Made by a program: the position numbers and the translations under genes. A DNA stretch of 64,000 bases from JACRLW01 sp046349595 (GTDB taxonomy: Bacteria > Planctomycetota > UBA1135 > UBA2386), in contig JAXMCA010000001.1 in NCBI GenBank assembly GCA_046349595.1, positions 2,170,001 to 2,234,000 of the forward strand, read 5' to 3'. Shown one piece after another: positions 33,798 through 42,628 of the stretch (its first letter is position 1; every line of letters begins with the position of its first letter). The notes beneath the pieces were generated by a model that saw nothing but the letters and a program-made list of their open reading frames with translations, searched no databases and had not been told where the DNA came from.

Positions 33798-35306
33798 ATG
33801 CGCCGCCAGGTCTGGACTTCCCTGCTCGTGGTCGGCCTGTGCGTCCTCGCCGGTCTCGGCGCCGGTCGCTTCTGGGCCGCGCAGTTCCGTACGCTCCACG
33901 AACTCGGCCGTTTCGGGAACACCAAGACCGACTGCCGCAAGGGCGTGATCGGCGGCGCCATGGCCCGGCTCACGCGCCCCATGCTGCACGGCCGCGTCGT
34001 CGACCTCGGCGCGTGGTTCGGATTCCAGGAGATCTACCTCTCCGATGCCCTGGACTTCGACGCCTGCGAGTTCGCGTTCCGCCTCGACCCCGGCGCCTGG
34101 CTCGCGGTCGAACTCGATTCTGGAGCCGAGAGCTTCGAGAGGCTCGACGGAGTCCGGCTGAGCCGACACGAGGGCAAACCGACCGCCACCTTCCGCACCG
34201 ATGCGAAGGGGCTCTTCGAGTCCCTCGAGCCGGTGGCGTCCGCACCGCTGGACGGCGCCTGGCACGCAGGGCGACTCGAACTCGGACCTGGTGATGCACG
34301 CCTGCTCGTCGACGGCGTGCCGATCGCGCACTTCACGATCCGCCCCGCGAGTTCGCGTCGCATCGGCTTCCGCGGCGGCGACCGATCCGCTCTCGTCGAC
34401 GACGTGGTCCTGCGCCACGGCGATCGCACCCTGCTCGTCGAGCACTTCGACCGCCGCGATCTGCTGCTCGCGTACGGCGCTCTCTGCACCCTGATCGCGG
34501 GTGGCATCTGGTCCGCCATCGCGGCCGCGCTGCGAAGCCGGAGCCGGCGCATCCGTCGACTCGTGCCCAGCTGTGTCCTGCTGACCCTGGCCATGCTGGC
34601 GTGGGCACTCGCCGCGCTCGACGACCTGTGGCTCTCCGCGCGCTATCCCCTGAACCCCCTGCAGACCCCGCACTACGCGAACACGATGTTCCGCCCGGAG
34701 ATCCCGGAGGTGTCCTGGGAGGCGCGGCATCCCGGGCGCGATCCGAAGCGGGCCCGCAGGATCCTGTTCTGCGGCGGTTCGCAGACCTGGGGGTCGGGTG
34801 CGCGTGTTTCGGCCGATGTGTGGACCCGCCTGGTCGAGGCCGAACTCGACCGCGCGGCGCCCGATCCCGGCTGGCGATGCCTCGACGTGGCGGTCTCCGG
34901 CCATCGCCTCGCGCAGCAGGTGGAGGTCTGCGAGAGCCACGCTCTCGACGAGTTCCGTCCGGAGGTGGTCGTGGTCGACGCGGGGCACAACGATCTCGAC
35001 CAGGTCGCCTTCGGTCAGGCGCTGATCGCGATGTGGGAGGTTGTGCAGCGCCGCGGCGCACGTCTGATCTGTGTCCTCGAGGCGAACTCCCCCGAGACCG
35101 TGCCGCCGGACTCCTTGCCGCAGAACCACATCGTCATGCGCAAGCTCGCCGAGTCCGCACATGTCCCGGTCCTCGACATGCACGCGTTCATGGCGACTGT
35201 GGACGAGCGCGGCTTCCTGTGGTGGGACCGCGTGCACCTCACCTCGGCGGGTCAAGAGGTGCTCGCGCGGGAGATCAGCGCGCGCCTGCTCGAGATCCTG
35301 CGCTGA
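33798..35306 (+). CDS. Membrane-anchored SGNH-hydrolase-like protein
   Basis: About 502 residues from ATG 33798 (MRRQVWTSLLVVGLCV); ATG 33738 would add 20 basic residues. A signal-anchor begins the protein, a beta domain of about 200 residues follows, then two membrane segments (LLLAYGALCTLIAGGIWSAI and VPSCVLLTLAMLAWALAAL). The C-terminal SGNH domain has ILFCGGSQTWGSGARV (nucleophile Ser in GGSQT), VVVDAGHNDLDQV (Asn block III) and FLWWDRVHLTSAGQEVL (Asp-x-x-His). Such proteins often modify surface polysaccharide; the substrate is unknown. Followed 75 bp later by the ECF sigma gene. Confidence 0.75.
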   Translation: MRRQVWTSLLVVGLCVLAGLGAGRFWAAQFRTLHELGRFGNTKTDCRKGVIGGAMARLTRPMLHGRVVDLGAWFGFQEIYLSDALDFDACEFAFRLDPGAWLAVELDSGAESFERLDGVRLSRHEGKPTATFRTDAKGLFESLEPVASAPLDGAWHAGRLELGPGDARLLVDGVPIAHFTIRPASSRRIGFRGGDRSALVDDVVLRHGDRTLLVEHFDRRDLLLAYGALCTLIAGGIWSAIAAALRSRSRRIRRLVPSCVLLTLAMLAWALAALDDLWLSARYPLNPLQTPHYANTMFRPEIPEVSWEARHPGRDPKRARRILFCGGSQTWGSGARVSADVWTRLVEAELDRAAPDPGWRCLDVAVSGHRLAQQVEVCESHALDEFRPEVVVVDAGHNDLDQVAFGQALIAMWEVVQRRGARLICVLEANSPETVPPDSLPQNHIVMRKLAESAHVPVLDMHAFMATVDERGFLWWDRVHLTSAGQEVLAREISARLLEILR

Positions 35307-35380
35307 GGGTCCGCGCCGCGGCGGGATTCCCGAATACCCTGAGCGCCTCCGCGCGGTCAGGACCCGTGGACCCGGTCTGC

Positions 35381-35887
35381 ATGGAACCCGAGCTCGACGT
35401 CGAGAGCCTGGTGCGACGACACCAACACGGCCTGTGGCGCTACTGCCGCATGCTCGGAGCCGGCGCAGGCGAGGCCGAGGAACTGGTGCAGGACGCCTTC
35501 CTCGTGGTCCTGCGCAAGGGCTTCCGCGAGCGCGACGAGCGCGCGACCGCGAGCTTCCTGCGACGCAGCGCGCGCTTCCTGTTCCTCGATCGACGGCGCC
35601 GGCGCCGCGACGAGGTCCCCGACGAGGCCGTCCTCGATGCCATCGATGCGAGCTTCCCCGCGCAGGTCGAGACCGAGCGGCACGAGCGGTTCCTCGATGC
35701 TCTCGCGCGCTGCGTCGGGACCCTGCAGGGCAGGGCCGCGCGCGCGATCGAGCTGTTCTACCGCAGGCAGCTCCCGCGAGCCGCGGTGGCGAACGAACTC
35801 GGCATGGTCGAGAACGGCGTGAAGACCCTGTTGCAGCGCACGCGCGCCGTGCTGCGCGCCTGCATCGAACGCGAGGTGCTGATGTGA
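35381..35887 (+). CDS. ECF-type RNA polymerase sigma factor
   Basis: 168 residues. Region 2 has RHQHGLWRYCRMLGAGAGEAEELVQDAFLVVL (about 12-42, with the DAF of sigma2.2). Region 4 has LARCVGTLQGRAARAIELFYRR followed by an HTH (AAVANELGMVENGVKTLLQRTRAVL). ATG at 35381 is chosen because region 2 starts soon after. Its last codons overlap the GTG of the following membrane protein (35884-35887), so the two are coupled like a sigma/anti-sigma pair. A TACCCT hexamer lies at 35335-35340. Confidence 0.9.
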   Translation: MEPELDVESLVRRHQHGLWRYCRMLGAGAGEAEELVQDAFLVVLRKGFRERDERATASFLRRSARFLFLDRRRRRRDEVPDEAVLDAIDASFPAQVETERHERFLDALARCVGTLQGRAARAIELFYRRQLPRAAVANELGMVENGVKTLLQRTRAVLRACIEREVLM

Positions 35888-37455
35888 CCGCGAAGGACGA
35901 AGTCGACGATCGTCGCATCGATCTCGCGTTGCACGAACTGCTCGGCGGTGAGCATTGCCCCGATCTCGCCGAGGGCATCGCCGCCCGCCTCCGCTCCGAA
36001 GGCGGGCACCGGACTTCGACGTCGCATCGCGCGAGGCACTGGCTGACCGCCGCATTGATCGCGCTCGGCATCGGCGTGATCTGGATGGTGAGCCGCGGCT
36101 CCAGCACCGCGCACGAAGCCGCGATCGGCCCCCCACAGGATCCGCCGGAACTGCCGCCGCCGGTGCGCGCCGAACCGGCACAGCTCGACGGCCTCCCCGC
36201 CGACCTGCAGAACCTCGTGCTGATCCAACCGCGCGACGACGACCTCGCGGCGCTCAGCCGATTCCGAGGCTTGCGCGCGCTGGAGATCACCAAGCTCCCG
36301 AGCACCAACGGCGTGTCGATCACCGACGCGGGCATGGAGCGGATCGCGGCGCTCGACAAGCTCCAGGTGCTGCGCCTTCTGTGGTGTCGCGAGATCACCG
36401 GTGCGGGTCTCGCCTCGCTCGAGCGACTCCCGATGCTGCAGAGCCTGGGACTCGTCGCCTGTCGACTCGGCACCGAGGATCTCGCCGCGCTCGCCCGACT
36501 GCCTGGGCTGCGCGCCCTGCAGATCCCCGGCGGGACCGAGATCCGAGACGAGGCTCTCGATCACGTGACACGCCTCGTCAACCTGCGCAGCCTCGACCTC
36601 GACACGCAGACCTGGTTGACACCGGACGGGCTCGTCAAGCTCCGCGCACTGCACCACCTCGAGGAGCTCGATCTCGGCCGTGTCGGCGCGTGGCTCCTCA
36701 GCAGCCGGCTGCCTCCACCGGAACACGCGACGGCGGGTGTCGACGACGGTGTCCTCGAAGCACTCGGCGAACTGCGACAGCTGCAGGTGCTCCGCCTGTC
36801 GATGGCCGACAAGGTCACCGGCGAGGGTCTGAGCCACCTGCGCGACCTGTCGAGACTGCGCATCGTCGATCTCTCCCACCTCGACAAGATCCAGGACCCC
36901 GATCTGCTCGCGCTGCGCGGTCCGATCGAGGAGCTGAATCTCACCTTCTGCGCCGAGATCACCGGTCACGGTCTGGCCACCTTCGGGAAGGTGCGCAAGC
37001 TCACGCTCGACGGCTGCGCGAAGCTCGAGGACGCCGCCCTGACCGAGATGCCGACCGACGAGCTGCGCGAGCTCAGCCTGCGCGACTGCACGCAGCTCCG
37101 CGGCGAGATCATCGCGAGCCTGCCCGACTTCCATCGCCTGTGGCACGTCGACCTCGCGCGCTGCGGCTTCGTCCGTGACGAGCACCTGCAGACCCTCGCG
37201 AAGCTCCATGAGCTGCGCGTGCTGTCGCTCGACGGCGATCCGTTGGTCACCGATGCGGGCCTCGCGCACCTGCGCGACCTCGACAAGCTCGAGGATCTCG
37301 ACCTGCGCGCGAATCCGAACGTCACCGTCGACGGCCTGCGGCAGCTCGAAGGCCTGAAGCTGCGCCGCCTGACCATCGCGGCCTGCAAGGCGATCGACAT
37401 CGAGGACAGCCGGCGGCTCGAAGCCGAGTGGAAGGACTGCGTGTTCGTGCGCTGA
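35884..37455 (+). CDS. Membrane leucine-rich-repeat protein coupled to the ECF sigma factor
   Basis: 523 residues from GTG 35884. N-terminal 50 residues (RIDLALHELLGGEHCPDLAEGI) are cytoplasmic, one membrane helix follows (WLTAALIALGIGVIWMV, about 53-69), then a Pro-rich spacer and about 14-16 leucine-rich repeats of the AMN1/cysteine-containing type (LQVLRLLWCREITGAGLASL, ITDAGMERIAALDKL, LREL-type strands) to the C-terminus. The overlap with the sigma gene suggests that it controls sigma release, with the LRR domain as external sensor. There is no zinc-binding anti-sigma motif, so the control role is inferred from coupling only. Confidence 0.7.
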   Translation: MTAKDEVDDRRIDLALHELLGGEHCPDLAEGIAARLRSEGGHRTSTSHRARHWLTAALIALGIGVIWMVSRGSSTAHEAAIGPPQDPPELPPPVRAEPAQLDGLPADLQNLVLIQPRDDDLAALSRFRGLRALEITKLPSTNGVSITDAGMERIAALDKLQVLRLLWCREITGAGLASLERLPMLQSLGLVACRLGTEDLAALARLPGLRALQIPGGTEIRDEALDHVTRLVNLRSLDLDTQTWLTPDGLVKLRALHHLEELDLGRVGAWLLSSRLPPPEHATAGVDDGVLEALGELRQLQVLRLSMADKVTGEGLSHLRDLSRLRIVDLSHLDKIQDPDLLALRGPIEELNLTFCAEITGHGLATFGKVRKLTLDGCAKLEDAALTEMPTDELRELSLRDCTQLRGEIIASLPDFHRLWHVDLARCGFVRDEHLQTLAKLHELRVLSLDGDPLVTDAGLAHLRDLDKLEDLDLRANPNVTVDGLRQLEGLKLRRLTIAACKAIDIEDSRRLEAEWKDCVFVR

Positions 37456-37470
37456 CCACGACGCCTCGGA

Positions 37471-37716
37471 ACTCGAGAGACAATCGATCTCTCGAACTCT
37501 GCGTGGCCGCGCATGCGGCCACCAGCAGGCATCTGAGAGCCCGGATCATGGATTTCGTCCGGGCTCACAGCGCGGCCTCCTGCCGCAACCGAAGGGGTGC
37601 GGCTCGCTTCGCTCACCGCACCCCCGAGGCACTCGGCCGCGCTGTCGGTCCTGCTGGCATCGACTGCTCACGAGAGTCCGCGCGTGCCGCGCGAATCCTC
37701 CGGAGTCGTAGATCAG
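37471..37716 (-). repeat. Structured convergent-intergenic repeat, copy B (full length, inverted)
   Basis: Second full copy, oriented on the minus strand, filling the gap between the convergent genes ending at 37455 (+) and 37713 (-). H1 is 37659-37713, H2 37568-37644 (arms CAGCGCGGCC/GGCCGCGCTG), H3 37537-37566 (perfect GAGCCCGGA/TCCGGGCTC), H4 37503-37522 (GTGGCCGC-GCAT-GCGGCCAC) and H5 37473-37495 (TCGAGAGA/TCTCTCGA). Read on the minus strand it begins CTGATCTACGACTCCGG, and its TGA (37713-37715) is the stop codon of the gamma-glutamyltransferase gene. H3 is perfect here but degenerate in copy A, so the pairing looks maintained in one copy and decaying in the other. Confidence 0.85.
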
Positions 37717-39425
37717 TAGGCGACGGCGGTCCCACCCGAGCGCGGGTCGCTCACACCGATGCGCTCGCCGTCGTCGCGGATCTCGATCGCCTGGCAGCGG
37801 CCGACGGCGCTCGGCTTCCGCGCGAAGCGGTGGCCCATCTTCTCGAGGATCGCGCGCGTGTCGGGGTTGATCGCGCCGACCTCCCAGGCGAGCTCGTCCG
37901 GCTTCCACTGGTGATGGATGCGCGGCGCGGCGACCGCGTCGCGCAGCGACATGCCGTGGTCCACCAGGTCGACGAGCACCTCGAGGACGGTGTTGATGAT
38001 GCGACCGCCGCCGGGGCTGCCGAGCACGAAGCGCACCTTGCCGTCCCTGAGGACCATCGACGGGGTCATCGACGACAGCGGTCGCTTGCCCGCCGCGATC
38101 GCGTTGGCCTCTCCGCCGACCAGGCCGAACTGGTTCGGCACGCCGGGTTTCGCGGAGAAGTCGTCCATCTCGTTGTTGAGCAGGAAGCCGAGGCCGTCGA
38201 CGACGATGCCTGCCCCGAAGGTCGAGTTGATCGTGGTCGTGCACGACACCGCGTTGCCCTCGGCGTCGACGATCGAGAAGTGCGTGGTCTCCTTGCTCTC
38301 GTGTGCGCTCGGATCCGGCGCACCTGGCGGCAGCCCGGCATCGACCTCGCTGATGCGATCGGTGCGGATCGTCGCGCGACGGCGGTCGGCGTACTCGCGC
38401 GACAGCATGCCCGCGACGGGCACGTCGAAATGGTCGGGATCGCCGAGCCAGCGCGCACGGTCGGCGTAGGCACGACGCATCACCTCGCTCAGCAGGTGGA
38501 TCGAACGCGCCGAGCCGTGCCCCATGCCGGCGAGGTCGAAGGGCTCGAGCAGCGCGAGCATCTGCAGCAATGCGATGCCACCCGAGGACGGCGGCGGCAT
38601 CGAGAGCACCTCGTAGCCGCGGTAACTGCCGCGCAGCACCTCGCGCTCCCGCACGCGGTAGGCGGCGAGGTCGTCGGTGGTGATCGCCCCGCCGCTGTGC
38701 GTCATGAACGCGGCGAATCGGTCGGCGGTCTCGCCCTTGTAGAAGCCGTCGAAGCCGCCCTCGGCGAAGCGCTGGAGCGTGGCGGCGAGATCCTTCTGCA
38801 CCAGCGTGTCGCCGGCGCGCAGCGGCTGACCGTCCTTGAAGAACACCACCTGCGTGCTCGGGAAACGCGCGAAGGTCTTGCGGTCGGCCTGCAGCGCATC
38901 GGCGAGGAAGTGCGTGACCGGGAAGCCGTCGCGGGCGAGCGCGATCGCCGGCGCGGCGAGTTCGCGCAGCGGCTTGTGGCCGAAGAGTTCCAGCGCGCGC
39001 ACCATGCCCGCCGGGCTGCCGGGCACGGCGCCGGCGAGCGAGCCGAACAGGCTGCGGTCGCTGTCGACGCTGCCGTCCGCCTTCAGGTACATGTCGCGAT
39101 GGGCCGCCGACGGCGCCCTCTCGCGGAAGTCGAGCGCCGCGGTCCGGCCGTCGGCCATGCGCACCAGCATGAACCCGCCGCCGCCGAGGTTGCCGGCCTG
39201 CGGATGCGTGACGGCGAGCGCGAGGAAGGTCGCGACCGCGGCATCGACGGCATTGCCGCCGGACTTCAGCACGTCGAGTCCGATCTGCGCGGCGTGGGGC
39301 TCGGCCGCGACCACGCAGCCGCGCGCGCCGTGCGCCCAAGTGTCGTTGGGCGCCGCCGGCCCGTGCGCGGCCGCGGCCGTGAGCACGGCCAGCAGGGGCG
39401 CGACGAGCAGGCGCGGGAGGGTCAC
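37713..39425 (-). CDS. ggt: Gamma-glutamyltransferase
   Basis: 570 residues, normal for the proenzyme. A signal peptide (LPRLLVAPLLAVLTAAAAHG) places it in the periplasm. The large-subunit half has VVAAEPHAAQIGLDVLKSGGNAVDAAVA and AGNLGGGGFML. The autocleavage/nucleophile Thr is in ESKETTHFSIVDAEGNAVS, and downstream PLSSMTPSMVLRDG and VLGSPGGGRIINTV match the active-site loops. It cleaves gamma-glutamyl bonds of glutathione and similar peptides. GTG at 39425 overlaps the NIL-domain gene stop by 4 bp. The stop codon lies within repeat copy B. Confidence 0.95.
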   Translation of the reverse strand: MTLPRLLVAPLLAVLTAAAAHGPAAPNDTWAHGARGCVVAAEPHAAQIGLDVLKSGGNAVDAAVATFLALAVTHPQAGNLGGGGFMLVRMADGRTAALDFRERAPSAAHRDMYLKADGSVDSDRSLFGSLAGAVPGSPAGMVRALELFGHKPLRELAAPAIALARDGFPVTHFLADALQADRKTFARFPSTQVVFFKDGQPLRAGDTLVQKDLAATLQRFAEGGFDGFYKGETADRFAAFMTHSGGAITTDDLAAYRVREREVLRGSYRGYEVLSMPPPSSGGIALLQMLALLEPFDLAGMGHGSARSIHLLSEVMRRAYADRARWLGDPDHFDVPVAGMLSREYADRRRATIRTDRISEVDAGLPPGAPDPSAHESKETTHFSIVDAEGNAVSCTTTINSTFGAGIVVDGLGFLLNNEMDDFSAKPGVPNQFGLVGGEANAIAAGKRPLSSMTPSMVLRDGKVRFVLGSPGGGRIINTVLEVLVDLVDHGMSLRDAVAAPRIHHQWKPDELAWEVGAINPDTRAILEKMGHRFARKPSAVGRCQAIEIRDDGERIGVSDPRSGGTAVAY

Positions 39426-39658
39426 GCCCCCTCCACGTCCTTGATGGAGACGCCCTGATCGCGCAGGAAGGTCAGCACGCGCTCGATCTCCTCCGGGGCG
39501 CCCTCGAGTTCCAGGCGAAGGAAGCCGCCTTCCTCGGTCCACTGACCCGCCCGCAGGTTGATGACGAGGTCGAACTTGCGGTTGAGCTGGTAGACGAGCG
39601 GCTGCTTGACCATCTCCTGGGAGAACTCGATCTCGAGCTGCTTCTTCTGCGTCGCCAT
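39422..39658 (-). CDS. Stand-alone NIL-domain protein
   Basis: 78 residues that correspond to a single NIL domain (FSQEMVKQPLVYQLNRKFDLVINLRAG; EEGGFLRLELEGAPEEIERVLTFL). The domain is ferredoxin-like and normally sits at the C-terminus of methionine ABC ATPases (MetN) or with ferredoxins, where it senses amino acids. Here it is alone and coupled by 4 bp overlap to gamma-glutamyltransferase, which releases amino acids from glutathione. A ligand-sensing role is inferred. ATG at 39658. Confidence 0.8.
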   Translation of the reverse strand: MATQKKQLEIEFSQEMVKQPLVYQLNRKFDLVINLRAGQWTEEGGFLRLELEGAPEEIERVLTFLRDQGVSIKDVEGA

Positions 39659-39750
39659 CGTGTGGGCGCAGCAAGATGCCTCGTCCGGACCGCCGTCGCC
39701 AGCGGCGGACTCGAAATCGACCCGTGATCCGCGCGCCGCCACGCCGCGTC

Positions 39751-39779
39751 TTGATCGACGTCCCCGCCCTCCCTACTCT
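39751..39779 (+). promoter_or_regulatory. Sigma-70-like promoter for tRNA-Cys
   Basis: TTGATC (39751-39756) and TACTCT (39774-39779) are separated by exactly 17 bp, and transcription would start near 39786, about 46 nt before the tRNA. This is the best -35/-10 pair seen in the window. Confidence 0.5.
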
Positions 39780-39831
39780 GCGCCGCCCTCCGGTTCCGCT
39801 GCAGCGTCGTCGCCGCATCGCGAGCCCTTCC

Positions 39832-39902
39832 GGTGACGTAGCCAAGTGGCCAGGCAACGGATTGCAAATCCGTCTACGTGGGTTCGATTCCCACCGTCAC
39901 CT
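39832..39902 (+). tRNA. tRNA-Cys (GCA)
   Basis: 71 nt cloverleaf. Acceptor arms GGTGACG / CGTCACC, anticodon stem GGATT-GCA-AATCC giving anticodon GCA, T arm GTGGG-TTCGATT-CCCAC, discriminator T. CCA is not encoded. It lies between the NIL-domain gene and the DUF2961 gene, whose start is only 15 bp downstream. Confidence 0.95.
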
Positions 39903-39917
39903 TTCCTGCTCGCCGGC

Positions 39918-41981
39918 GTGACGCGCCTGCTGATTCCGGGCCTGCTGTTTTCCGGCCTGCTGTTTTCCGGCCTGCTGGGCACGGCGTTGCTCGCGGCCCA
40001 GGACGCCCCGCACCCCGGTCTCCGCGAGTTGCCGCGCGTGCGCGTCGGCCGCCCCCAGTTGTTCAGCTCGAGCGATCCGAGCGGGAGCAACGTCGATCAC
40101 GGCCAGGTGCTCGGGCTGCGCGACGAAGGCCACCGCGTCCTCGCGCAGCTGCAAGGACCGGGACGCATCACGCGCCTGTGGTCCGCGAATCCGCGGGGGA
40201 CCCTGATCGTCATGCTCGACGACGCCGCCTGGTACCGCGGTCCCTTCGCCGACTTCTTCCCCAACGGCACACCGACTCCCGGCGGCGGCTTCCTGGCAGA
40301 GCTTCCGATCGCGTTCCGGCGCGGTCTCGAGGTACGGATCGAGGGCGAGGGTCTCGACGCCCTCTACCACCAGATCGCGGTGGAACGACGGGACGAGTCG
40401 GTCACCGGCCTCGTCGACGCCGACCGGTCCACGCTGCTCGAGCTCGCGGCCGATGCAGAGCACGAGGTGCGCGGCGTCGCGATCGATCTGAGCGGACCGG
40501 GCGAAGTCGTCGCTCTGCGCGCGCACTTCGCGGATGGCGTGCCGGACCTCGACGCCGCGCGCGGAGTCCTGCTGACCGTCACGCTCGACGACGACGACAT
40601 GCCGAGCCTCGCCGTGCCCCTCGGCGATCTGTTCGGCATCGCCTGGAACCGACACGCGATCGACACGCTGCCCCTGGGTCCGGACGGCGACGACCTCGTC
40701 CTCCGCCTGCCGATGCCCTTCGCGCGTCACTTCGCGCTGCGCTGCATCGCGCTGCGCGACGCTGCGCAAGCGGTCGAGATCACCTGCAGCTGGCGCAATC
40801 TGGATGCGATCCGCGATCGCCTGCCCCTGCGCGCCTCCTTCACGCGCGCGCTCAATCGCCACGGCGAAGCCTTCGCTCCCCCGCCGATCGAAGGCGGTCC
40901 CGGTCATCTGGTCGGTTTCCTCGCCGCCCTCGCCGGCGACAGCGGGCAGGGTCTCGGCTTCCTCGAGGGTGATCTCACGCTGCGCGCCGACGGCGAGGAG
41001 CCGCCGAGCTACCGCGGCACCGGCACCGAGGACGACTTCGACGGCGCGTGGTACTTCCGCGGCGGCGCGTTCCGCGGGACCTTCCACGCCGTCGCCGAAC
41101 TCGACGAGATGCGCGGCCGCGTGCGCGCCGCGCGCTTCCTGATCCCCGACCCGTGGAGCTTCACGCGAGAGCTCCGCTTCGCACTCGAGCACGGCGGTGC
41201 CGACGACGCGCCCGGCTCCGACTACGCGGTGACGCTGTTCTGGTACGGAGGTCGTCCCGCAGCCACTCTCGAGTCCGCGATCGCGACCGCGCGGGCCAAC
41301 CTGCGCGAGCAGTGCGCGCCGTGTCCCGTGGAGTGGGATGCCCACGGCGAAACCCCGGAACGGGACCTCGCGCGCCTGCGCGGTCGAACCGCCGCGATCA
41401 CCGTGCTCGACGAGGACGGCGCGTCGCCGAACCCGCCGCGCGTGGTCGACGTGCTGCGCGACACGGACCTCGCGGAGATGGCACGCGGAGCCGCACGTCT
41501 ACGCGTCACGCCTTGGCTTCCTGCGCTGCGCCGCTTCGCGCTCGCCGGACCCTACGCCGTGTCGCGCGCACGCGAGGGCGTGCACGAGTCCTTCGCCCCG
41601 GAGACCGATGCCGCCTTCGACGGCTGGCGCGCACCGCGTACCGCAGTCGCCTGGGACGGACAGGTCGACCTCTACCACGAGGCCGAGCCGCGCGACGGCG
41701 TGGTGATCTACGCACGCTGTGCCATCTCCTGCGCGCACGACGCCGCCGCGACCCTCGTGCTCGGCAGCGACGACGCCATCGCCGTCTTCCTCGACGGCCG
41801 CCGCATCTTCGAGCACGTCGTCCTGCGCGGTTCCTCGCGCGACTCCGACCGCGTGCCGCTCCCACTGACCCGCGGCGAACACCTGCTGCTCTTCAAGATC
41901 GAGAACTACGACGGCGGCTTCGGCTTCTGCGCGCGCATCGAGGGAGCGGAGGTCGTCGAGCGCGATCCCTCGGCGCGCTGA
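39918..41981 (+). CDS. DUF2961 family secreted protein with C-terminal beta domain
   Basis: 687 residues from GTG 39918, just behind tRNA-Cys. The signal peptide contains a 15-bp in-frame duplication (LLFSGLLFSGLLG). DUF2961 features: SSSDPSGSNVDHGQ, the ARITRLWSANP-like segment (GPGRITRLWSANPRGTLIVML), and DFDGAWYFRGGAFRG. DUF2961 has a jelly-roll fold related to glycoside hydrolases. The C-terminal 150 residues (VLGSDDAIAVFLDGRRIFEH, LLLFKIENYDGGFGFCARI) resemble the PA14/jelly-roll carbohydrate-binding type. Likely extracellular sugar processing. The gene ends directly against the DJ-1 gene (convergent, no gap). Confidence 0.85.
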   Translation: MTRLLIPGLLFSGLLFSGLLGTALLAAQDAPHPGLRELPRVRVGRPQLFSSSDPSGSNVDHGQVLGLRDEGHRVLAQLQGPGRITRLWSANPRGTLIVMLDDAAWYRGPFADFFPNGTPTPGGGFLAELPIAFRRGLEVRIEGEGLDALYHQIAVERRDESVTGLVDADRSTLLELAADAEHEVRGVAIDLSGPGEVVALRAHFADGVPDLDAARGVLLTVTLDDDDMPSLAVPLGDLFGIAWNRHAIDTLPLGPDGDDLVLRLPMPFARHFALRCIALRDAAQAVEITCSWRNLDAIRDRLPLRASFTRALNRHGEAFAPPPIEGGPGHLVGFLAALAGDSGQGLGFLEGDLTLRADGEEPPSYRGTGTEDDFDGAWYFRGGAFRGTFHAVAELDEMRGRVRAARFLIPDPWSFTRELRFALEHGGADDAPGSDYAVTLFWYGGRPAATLESAIATARANLREQCAPCPVEWDAHGETPERDLARLRGRTAAITVLDEDGASPNPPRVVDVLRDTDLAEMARGAARLRVTPWLPALRRFALAGPYAVSRAREGVHESFAPETDAAFDGWRAPRTAVAWDGQVDLYHEAEPRDGVVIYARCAISCAHDAAATLVLGSDDAIAVFLDGRRIFEHVVLRGSSRDSDRVPLPLTRGEHLLLFKIENYDGGFGFCARIEGAEVVERDPSAR

Positions 41982-42545
41982 TCAATCGGCGAACATCATC
42001 GGCGCTCGCACCTTCGCCGCGACCTCGCTTCCGCACAGGCGGCGCACCAAGGCGAGCGCGAAGGCGAAGGCGGTGCCCGGCCCGCGACTGGTGACCAGCT
42101 CGCCGCTCTCGACGACGCTGTCCTCGCTCCACCGCGCATGCGCCGCGACGGTCTCCCGCACACTCGGATGTGCGGTCATCGCCGCACCCTTGCCGACGCC
42201 GTGCACCGCGAAGGCGGAGGGCGCCGCGCAGATCGCGGCGAGACCGCGGCCGGCCTGCTCCTGGGCGCGCAACAGCACGCCGAGTTGCGCCGAGTTGCGG
42301 AAGCGCTCGCTGCCCTCGCCGCCGCCGGGGAGGGCGATCACGTCGAAGTCGCCGCGCACCTGCGACAGCGCGAGGTCGGGCGTGATCCGCAGGCCGCGGG
42401 AACAGGTCACCGTGTCCGCTCCGTCGAGGCCCGCCAGGACCACCTCGATGCCGGCGCGCCGCAGGACGTCGACCAGGATCGTGACCTCCATCTCCTCGGT
42501 GCCGTGGGCGATCGGGACCAGGACGCGCGGCTTCTTGTCGGTCAT
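41982..42545 (-). CDS. DJ-1/PfpI family protein (ThiJ/YajL-like)
   Basis: 187 residues. Single DJ-1 domain: RVLVPIAHGTEEMEVTILVDVLRRAG with the conserved Glu (TEEME), DVIALPGGGEGSERFR, and the nucleophile elbow Cys in LAAICAAPSAFAVHG, then ELVTSRGPGTAFAFALALV. Members act as glyoxalase/deglycase-like or redox-stress proteins in the cytoplasm. ATG at 42545. The stop codon is adjacent to the convergent DUF2961 stop. Confidence 0.92.
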   Translation of the reverse strand: MTDKKPRVLVPIAHGTEEMEVTILVDVLRRAGIEVVLAGLDGADTVTCSRGLRITPDLALSQVRGDFDVIALPGGGEGSERFRNSAQLGVLLRAQEQAGRGLAAICAAPSAFAVHGVGKGAAMTAHPSVRETVAAHARWSEDSVVESGELVTSRGPGTAFAFALALVRRLCGSEVAAKVRAPMMFAD

Positions 42546-42602
42546 CGGAACACCTTCGCGGAGACGCTCAGGCTGAGGGGCCAAAGCCTCCGATCCCGAC
42601 CC

Positions 42603-42608
42603 TATACT
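42603..42608 (+). promoter_or_regulatory. -10 box (TATACT)
   Basis: TATACT lies 20 bp before the ATG at 42629 in the divergent gap after the DJ-1 gene. It is the closest match to TATAAT among the upstream regions and implies a leader of about 15 nt. Confidence 0.45.
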
Positions 42609-42628
42609 CCCCCGCCCGACCGCCCTCC

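Noticed and set aside
37455..37470. Simple intrinsic terminator behind the LRR gene
   Set aside because: No T-run follows any of the stems in either direction, so the repeat is described as its own element.
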